Source: Holophagaceae bacterium (GTDB lineage Bacteria; Acidobacteriota; Holophagae; Holophagales; Holophagaceae). Taken from it: 39,024 bases of DNA. This document shows positions 35,489-39,024 of the stretch, one piece after another (the first letter of the stretch is position 1; each line of letters starts with the position of its first letter). The DNA lies in contig JAFNAB010000013.1 of assembly GCA_017859955.1 (NCBI GenBank), forward strand, positions 1 through 39,024. The letters run 5' to 3'. The translations under genes were made by a program, and so were the position numbers. The notes beneath the pieces were generated by a model, which was not told the origin of the DNA, did no database searches, and worked only from the letters and a program-made list of their open reading frames with translations.

Positions 35489-36157
35489 ATGTCCGATACT
35501 CCGCTCTTTCAGTTCTTCCGCCGCCTCCTGACGGACTACAGCCCCCAGGGCTGGTGGCCCCTCCTGGACCATTCCGGTAGCAACCCCACCAAGACCGGCT
35601 CCATCACGGGCTATCATCCCGGGGATTACAGCTTCCCGAAGACCGAAGCCCAGCGCTTCGAGATCGGGGTGGGGGCCATCCTCACCCAGAACACCGCCTG
35701 GCCCAACGTCGAGAAGGCCCTGTTGAACCTGAAGGCGGCTTCGGCCCTCGATCCCCATGCCATCCTCGCCATGGCAGGTGAAGACCTGGGTAGCCTGATC
35801 CGCCCTTCCGGCTACTACAACGCCAAGGCCCGAAAGCTCCAGGCCTGGTCGGCCTTCTATCTGAGCCTGGAGGGGGCGATCCCCACTCGTGCGGCGCTCC
35901 TCGGGGTCTGGGGCATCGGCCCAGAGACCGCCGATAGCATCCGCCTCTACGCTTATGGGTGCACGGAGATGGTGGTGGACGCCTACACCCGCCGGGTCCT
36001 GGAGGCCGAGGGCCTGGCCCCGAAGGGCACGACCTACGAAGCCCTGAAAAAAATCTGCATCGATCATTTGCCAGCGGACCCCTTGATCTACCAGGAATTC
36101 CACGCCCTCCTGGTGGAACACGCCAAGCGCACCAGGACTCGCGCCTCCAGGGAGTGA
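35489..36157 (+). CDS. Endonuclease III-like DNA glycosylase (MagIII-like)
   Basis: A 222-residue HhH-GPD protein. VGAILTQNTAWPNVEKALLNL is the base-flipping region, LLGVWGIGPETADSI (about residues 136-150) the helix-hairpin-helix, and VVDAYTRRVL holds the catalytic Asp. The Lys that makes endonuclease III a lyase is replaced by Glu (GPETA), and the C-terminal four-Cys iron-sulfur motif is absent. That combination is found in monofunctional glycosylases such as the MagIII 3-methyladenine type, so an alkylated-base repair role is likely. The downstream FMN riboswitch starts 16 bp after the stop. Confidence 0.85.
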   Translation: MSDTPLFQFFRRLLTDYSPQGWWPLLDHSGSNPTKTGSITGYHPGDYSFPKTEAQRFEIGVGAILTQNTAWPNVEKALLNLKAASALDPHAILAMAGEDLGSLIRPSGYYNAKARKLQAWSAFYLSLEGAIPTRAALLGVWGIGPETADSIRLYAYGCTEMVVDAYTRRVLEAEGLAPKGTTYEALKKICIDHLPADPLIYQEFHALLVEHAKRTRTRASRE

Positions 36158-36172
36158 TACGATCAGATCACA

Positions 36173-36306
36173 ACCTCAGGGCGGGGCGTAACTCCCCACC
36201 GGCGGTATCCCGGCTTGACCGGGGAGCCCGCGAGCGCCTTCCTCGGAAGGGTCAGCAGATCCGGTGAGATGCCGGAGCCGACGGTCACAGTCCGGAAAGA
36301 AGAGGT
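36173..36306 (+). ncRNA. FMN riboswitch (RFN element)
   Basis: Conserved RFN blocks in order: AGGGCGGGGCG, CCCCACCGGCGGT, AGCCCGCGAGCG, GTCAGCAGATCCGGTGAGA, GCCGGAGCCGACGGT and AGTCCGGAAAGAAGA. The closing helix P1 is ACCTC (36173-36177) with GAGGT (36302-36306). It lies 53 bp upstream of ribB. A T6 run at 36342-36347 and the nearby GGAG suggest control of termination or ribosome access, but I could not draw a convincing terminator stem. Confidence 0.96.
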
Positions 36307-36359
36307 CACTCCAGTCATCCTGGATCATGCCGCCCTGCGTATTTTTTCGAGGAGCGGAC

Positions 36360-37022
36360 ATGCAGGAAAAGGGACTGGAAGCCTACGGGGATGCGATGGA
36401 GCGCGTGGAGCGCGGTCTGGCTTCGCTGCGGGCAGGCTCGGGCGTGCTGGTGGTGGATGACGAGGACCGCGAGAACGAGGGCGATCTCATCTTCTCGGCC
36501 CAGCACCTGACGGTGCCCCAGATGGCCCAGCTCATCCGCGAGTGCAGCGGCATCGTCTGCCTCTGTCTGCCGGACGAGAAGGTCAAGGCCCTGGAACTGC
36601 CCATGATGGTGGAGCACAACTCCAGCCACTTCTCCACGGCCTTCACCGTCAGCATTGAGGCCGCCGAGGGCGTCACCACCGGCGTCTCCGCCGCCGACCG
36701 CCTGCGCACCATCCAGGCCGCCAGCGCCCCCGATGCCAAGCCCTCGGATCTGCGCCGCCCCGGGCATGTCTTCCCCCTCCGGGCCCGTCCCGGTGGCGTC
36801 CTGGAGCGCATGGGCCACACCGAGGCCACCGTGGACCTCATGCGCCTGGCGGGCCTGGGCTCCTGCGGCGTCCTTTGTGAAGTGACCAATCCCGATGGCA
36901 CCATGGCCCGGCTGCCGGAGATCATCGCCTTCGGGGAGCGCGAGGGCTACCCCGTCATGTCCGTGGCGGATCTGGTGGTCTACCGTCAGGCCCTGGAGCG
37001 GGAACTGGTGGGCGTGGAGTAG
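36360..37022 (+). CDS. ribB: 3,4-dihydroxy-2-butanone 4-phosphate synthase
   Basis: A 220-residue RibB that turns ribulose 5-phosphate into dihydroxybutanone phosphate and formate for riboflavin synthesis. [23 protein letters not shown] (about 29-51) is the acidic active-site loop; [39 protein letters not shown] and [15 protein letters not shown] complete the family signature. It is the stand-alone form, without the GTP cyclohydrolase II domain of RibBA. Start at 36360 with GGAG 5 bp upstream. It is under the FMN riboswitch, so it is off at high FMN. Its 3' end overlaps the convergent acyltransferase remnant by 37 bp. Confidence 0.96.
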   Translation: MQEKGLEAYGDAMERVERGLASLRAGSGVLVVDDEDRENEGDLIFSAQHLTVPQMAQLIRECSGIVCLCLPDEKVKALELPMMVEHNSSHFSTAFTVSIEAAEGVTTGVSAADRLRTIQAASAPDAKPSDLRRPGHVFPLRARPGGVLERMGHTEATVDLMRLAGLGSCGVLCEVTNPDGTMARLPEIIAFGEREGYPVMSVADLVVYRQALERELVGVE

Positions 37023-37873
37023 TCCCCCCTGAGGCGCCGGTTCCAGGGTTCCGTCCACCACCGGGCCACGACCCAGGCCACCAGGCAGGACAGCCCCAGC
37101 CAGGCCAGGAGGGCGGCTCCCAGAGCAATCTGTGTGAAGCCCCAGACCTCGTGCCCACCGATCCCCCTCAGGTAGGTGACCGTCACCAGCCCGGCGCCCA
37201 GGAGGCTGAGGGCGCGGGCCGTCCTGATTCCCAGGGGGAAGCGGCGAGCCGCCAGGGCCGCCGCACAGCCGAAGGCGATGGCATCGAAGCAGGCCGGATA
37301 GGCGTACATGAAGCGGATTTCGTCATCCGTGTGCAGGCTGCGGTACCAGGGACCCAGCAGGATGGCCGCCGCGCAAAGCACCAGAAGCCAGCGCCGGCGG
37401 CGCAGGGCGAGGCAGACCCAGGGGAAGCCCAGGTAGAAGACCTCCTCCACCGAGAGGGACCAGTAGATGTTCAGGGCATAGTTGAAGTAGCCCCGGTAGG
37501 CCATGAGCACGTTGTGCCAGAAGCTCAGCACGGAGGCGGTCACGGCAACGAAGGCGCTCCGGGACCAGATGAGACCCTCGACCTCGTTTCGGAAGGAAGG
37601 CAGGCCCAGGCAGCCAAGGGGCACGATCAGCGCCAGGGCCAGGAGCAGCCCGGGAAAGATGCGGGCGAAGCGGAATCGATAGAAGCCCCCTGCCCTGACC
37701 GTTTCCGGGCTCCCGAATCGCTCCAGAGTGATGGAGGTGATGAGGTAGCCGGAGATCACGAAGAACAGGGTAACCCCGTAGTTGCCATTGATAAGGAGGG
37801 CCCGCAGCCAAGCCCTGGGGATCCAGTTCACCAGGGGGCTTTCCGTCAGACGGTAGCTCCACCATGCACGGAA
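36986..37873 (-). pseudogene. 5'-truncated acyltransferase-3 family (OafA-like) membrane protein
   Basis: Family-like sequence begins at FRAWWSYRLTESPLVN (near 37873) and runs to the stop: GNYGVTLFFVISGYLITSITLERFG, FYRFRFARIFPGLLLALAL, YALNIYWSLSVEEVFYLGFPWVCLAL and later helices, about 295 residues. Acyltransferase-3 proteins normally start with a helix containing LDGLRGIA and an essential His; that first helix is missing. The frame stays open upstream to 38185, but those residues are low-complexity and belong to another frame's gene. An in-frame GTG at 37831 with GGAAAG 7 bp upstream could give a shortened protein. I call it a remnant; a functional short form cannot be ruled out. Confidence 0.65.
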
Positions 37874-38112
37874 CCGCGGACGACGAGCTTGCCCCCCTTC
37901 TCCACGGTAATGTCGCCGAATATCACGCCAGGCAGGGTCAGGGATCCGCCATCCGCCACGATAAAATTGAGGCGCACGACGTTTTCGATGGTCCTGGCCG
38001 TCCTGAGAATGACAGGCGGCCCCTGGGCGAGGAGGGAAGCGGAGCTGGGACCAGCCATGCCGAAAAGAAGCACCAGGGCAGGCAGTAATGAGCGGGAGTG
38101 AGGCAGACTCAT
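37846..38112 (-). CDS. Small secreted beta-rich protein
   Basis: An 88-residue protein from the ATG at 38112. A signal peptide (MSLPHSRSLLPALVLLFGMAGPSSA) is followed by ILRTARTIENVVRLNFIVADGGSLTLPGVIFGDITVEKGGKLVVRGSVHGGATV. The short strand-turn repeats (GGSLTL, GDITVEKGGKLVVRGSVHG) look like the start of a beta-helix or polymer-forming repeat that stops abruptly after two turns. Its last 28 bp overlap the start of the acyltransferase-like sequence in another frame. It lies 113 bp downstream of the surface-protein gene. It may be a truncated gene; function unknown. Confidence 0.55.
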   Translation of the reverse strand: MSLPHSRSLLPALVLLFGMAGPSSASLLAQGPPVILRTARTIENVVRLNFIVADGGSLTLPGVIFGDITVEKGGKLVVRGSVHGGATV

Positions 38113-38172
38113 GGAATTCGAAACCTTCAGATGAAAAAGCCAGGACATGGCCTGACAGGAAACTTGCAATTC

Positions 38173-38201
38173 GACCGCCCTGCAAGGTGCACAGGACGGT
38201 C
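38173..38201 (-). terminator. Hairpin after surface-protein gene
   Basis: GACCGTCCTG-N9-CAGGGCGGTC on the minus strand, a 10-bp stem with one G-T pair, 24 bp after the stop of the surface-protein gene. No T-run follows; a weak terminator or 3'-end stabiliser. Confidence 0.45.
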
Positions 38202-38225
38202 GGTTGTGGTTAAGTCCAAAAGCAG

Positions 38226-39024
38226 CTAGAAGGGCCTGCCGCTGGACGGAGCGGTGGCCGTGATGAGGAAGTAGCCGCCGGTCGTGCTGGGGATCAGGCT
38301 CGTCGCGTAGACACTCGTCACCGTGATGGGGCTGCCCTTCGCGAGGCCAGTGCCGCCATCGTATTCCTGGATGCTCAGGCTGGAAAGGCCAGAATCAACC
38401 TTGATGTAGGAGGTCGCGTCGAGGGTCAGGCTGGTGATCGCATAGACCATGTTGGTGGGAGCCATGGAGCTCACGGTGCCGGTGTAGGTGTTGTTCGCCT
38501 TGGGAGCCGTGATGGTCCAGATGCTGGCGCCACTCAAGGTAACATTCAGCGTACTTCCCGTGATATAGCCGTAGGTGTAGTCAAAAGCACCGAAGTAAGG
38601 ACAGGAGTCGGGATTGGGGGTGGGCATGACGGTCTTGAGCACGCCGTCCAGAGTGCTCTCCTCAGTGGCCGTGGCCATGGAGATGGCGCCGGTCAGGCTG
38701 GCACCACCGGAGATCACGACATCCAGTTCCGTTTTTTCGAAGCCGTGGATGATATCGCCGGTCACGGTAGAGTCATCGATGGTGAGGCTGGCAGCGGTGC
38801 CGCTCCCATTTCCGCCGCCGGAATCATCGTTCGTCGCCGTCTCCAGGATGCGGCCATTGGCCGAGGTGATGGAGGCGCCATTCTTGATGGTGACATTGGG
38901 ATATGAGCCCTTGAGGACGAACAGGCCCTTGGCGGTGCTCCAGGTCCCACCGTCCACCTCGAAGGTGCCACCGCTGTTACCCCAGATCACCATGCCGAAG
39001 CGGCCGGAGGTGACAGTGTCGTTC
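38226..39024 (-). CDS. Repetitive beta-rich surface protein, C-terminal part (partial)
   Basis: The frame is open from the right edge of the window to the stop at 38226 (at least 266 residues; the N-terminus is off-window). The sequence is rich in Thr, Ser, Gly and Val with repeated short strands: GGTFEVDGGTWSTAKGLFVLKGSYPNVTIKNGASITSANGRIL, ASLTIDDSTVTGDIIHGFEKTELDVVISGGASLTGAISMATATEESTLDG, STLNVTLSGASIWTITAPKANNTYTGTV. This is the pattern of a right-handed beta-helix, as in autotransporter or adhesin passenger domains. It ends ATAPSSGRPF without a recognisable autotransporter barrel. Probably a surface or secreted protein; function unknown. Confidence 0.75.
   Translation of the reverse strand, partial: NDTVTSGRFGMVIWGNSGGTFEVDGGTWSTAKGLFVLKGSYPNVTIKNGASITSANGRILETATNDDSGGGNGSGTAASLTIDDSTVTGDIIHGFEKTELDVVISGGASLTGAISMATATEESTLDGVLKTVMPTPNPDSCPYFGAFDYTYGYITGSTLNVTLSGASIWTITAPKANNTYTGTVSSMAPTNMVYAITSLTLDATSYIKVDSGLSSLSIQEYDGGTGLAKGSPITVTSVYATSLIPSTTGGYFLITATAPSSGRPF

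Noticed and set aside
37874-38185. N-terminal extension of the acyltransferase frame up to 38185
   Set aside because: The residues have no membrane helix or family similarity; the other minus frame encodes a signal peptide and beta repeats over the same bases.
1-39024. CRISPR arrays, tRNA/rRNA genes, insertion sequences, prophage genes, attachment sites
   Set aside because: No regularly spaced repeats, no tRNA-like cloverleaf or rRNA segment that I recognise, and no transposase or integrase frames were seen.

Overview
The window is a GC-rich, densely packed bacterial chromosome segment with many 4-14 bp gene overlaps and no sign of plasmid, phage or IS elements. The content points to an anaerobic or facultatively anaerobic heterotroph: an exported [FeFe]-hydrogenase, a corrinoid methyltransferase system, a ferredoxin-type aldo/keto reductase and a flavodoxin-like reductase, plus outer-membrane and TAT-exported lipoproteins. 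The style resembles Holophagae (Acidobacteriota: Holophaga/Geothrix relatives). That placement is inference from gene content only; no rRNA or marker gene is present.

Layout. (1) 1-3402, minus: a three-gene operon for a TAT-exported, lipobox-bearing [FeFe]-hydrogenase, a four-cluster ferredoxin subunit and a HybB/NrfD membrane subunit cut by the window edge, preceded by an AT-rich control region with tandem operator-like repeats. (2) 3842-6129 and 10222-16084: a scattered set of genes (secreted alpha/beta hydrolase, two AraC/YqhC-like regulators, an MFS exporter with an MBL-fold hydrolase, a YqhD-like alcohol dehydrogenase and a flavodoxin-fold reductase). Four intergenic regions in this set share one 26-bp element, so I read them as a regulon, probably for aldehydes or other electrophiles. 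(3) 6487-10205, plus: larE-larB-larC, the complete nickel-pincer cofactor pathway, with no larA; the fourth gene, overlapping larC by 4 bp, is a TAT-exported DUF362 protein. (4) 16155-25088: a minus-strand operon of corrinoid protein, UroD-type methyltransferase, DUF1638 protein and a hybrid histidine kinase, divergent from a second PAS hybrid kinase and a chemoreceptor.

(5) 25105-29458: housekeeping and stress genes (a small SH3-like protein, MazG-like pyrophosphohydrolase, aldo/keto reductase, a 105-residue flagellar-rod-like protein and a PPOX protein), then an arsenic unit: ArsR and a GNAT-ArsM fusion. (6) 29574-32882: a DExH/DUF3516 helicase and a small outer-membrane barrel with a strong terminator. 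(7) 32931-37022: DUF296 protein, a PHP-fold lipoprotein, an endonuclease III-like glycosylase, and an FMN riboswitch controlling ribB. (8) 36986-39024, minus: a 5'-truncated acyltransferase, a small secreted beta-rich protein in another frame across its broken end, and the C-terminal part of a large repetitive surface protein.

Strongest leads are the four-copy AraC-type element, the larA-less lar operon with an exported DUF362 partner, and the TAT-lipoprotein [FeFe]-hydrogenase attached to a Hyb-type membrane module.
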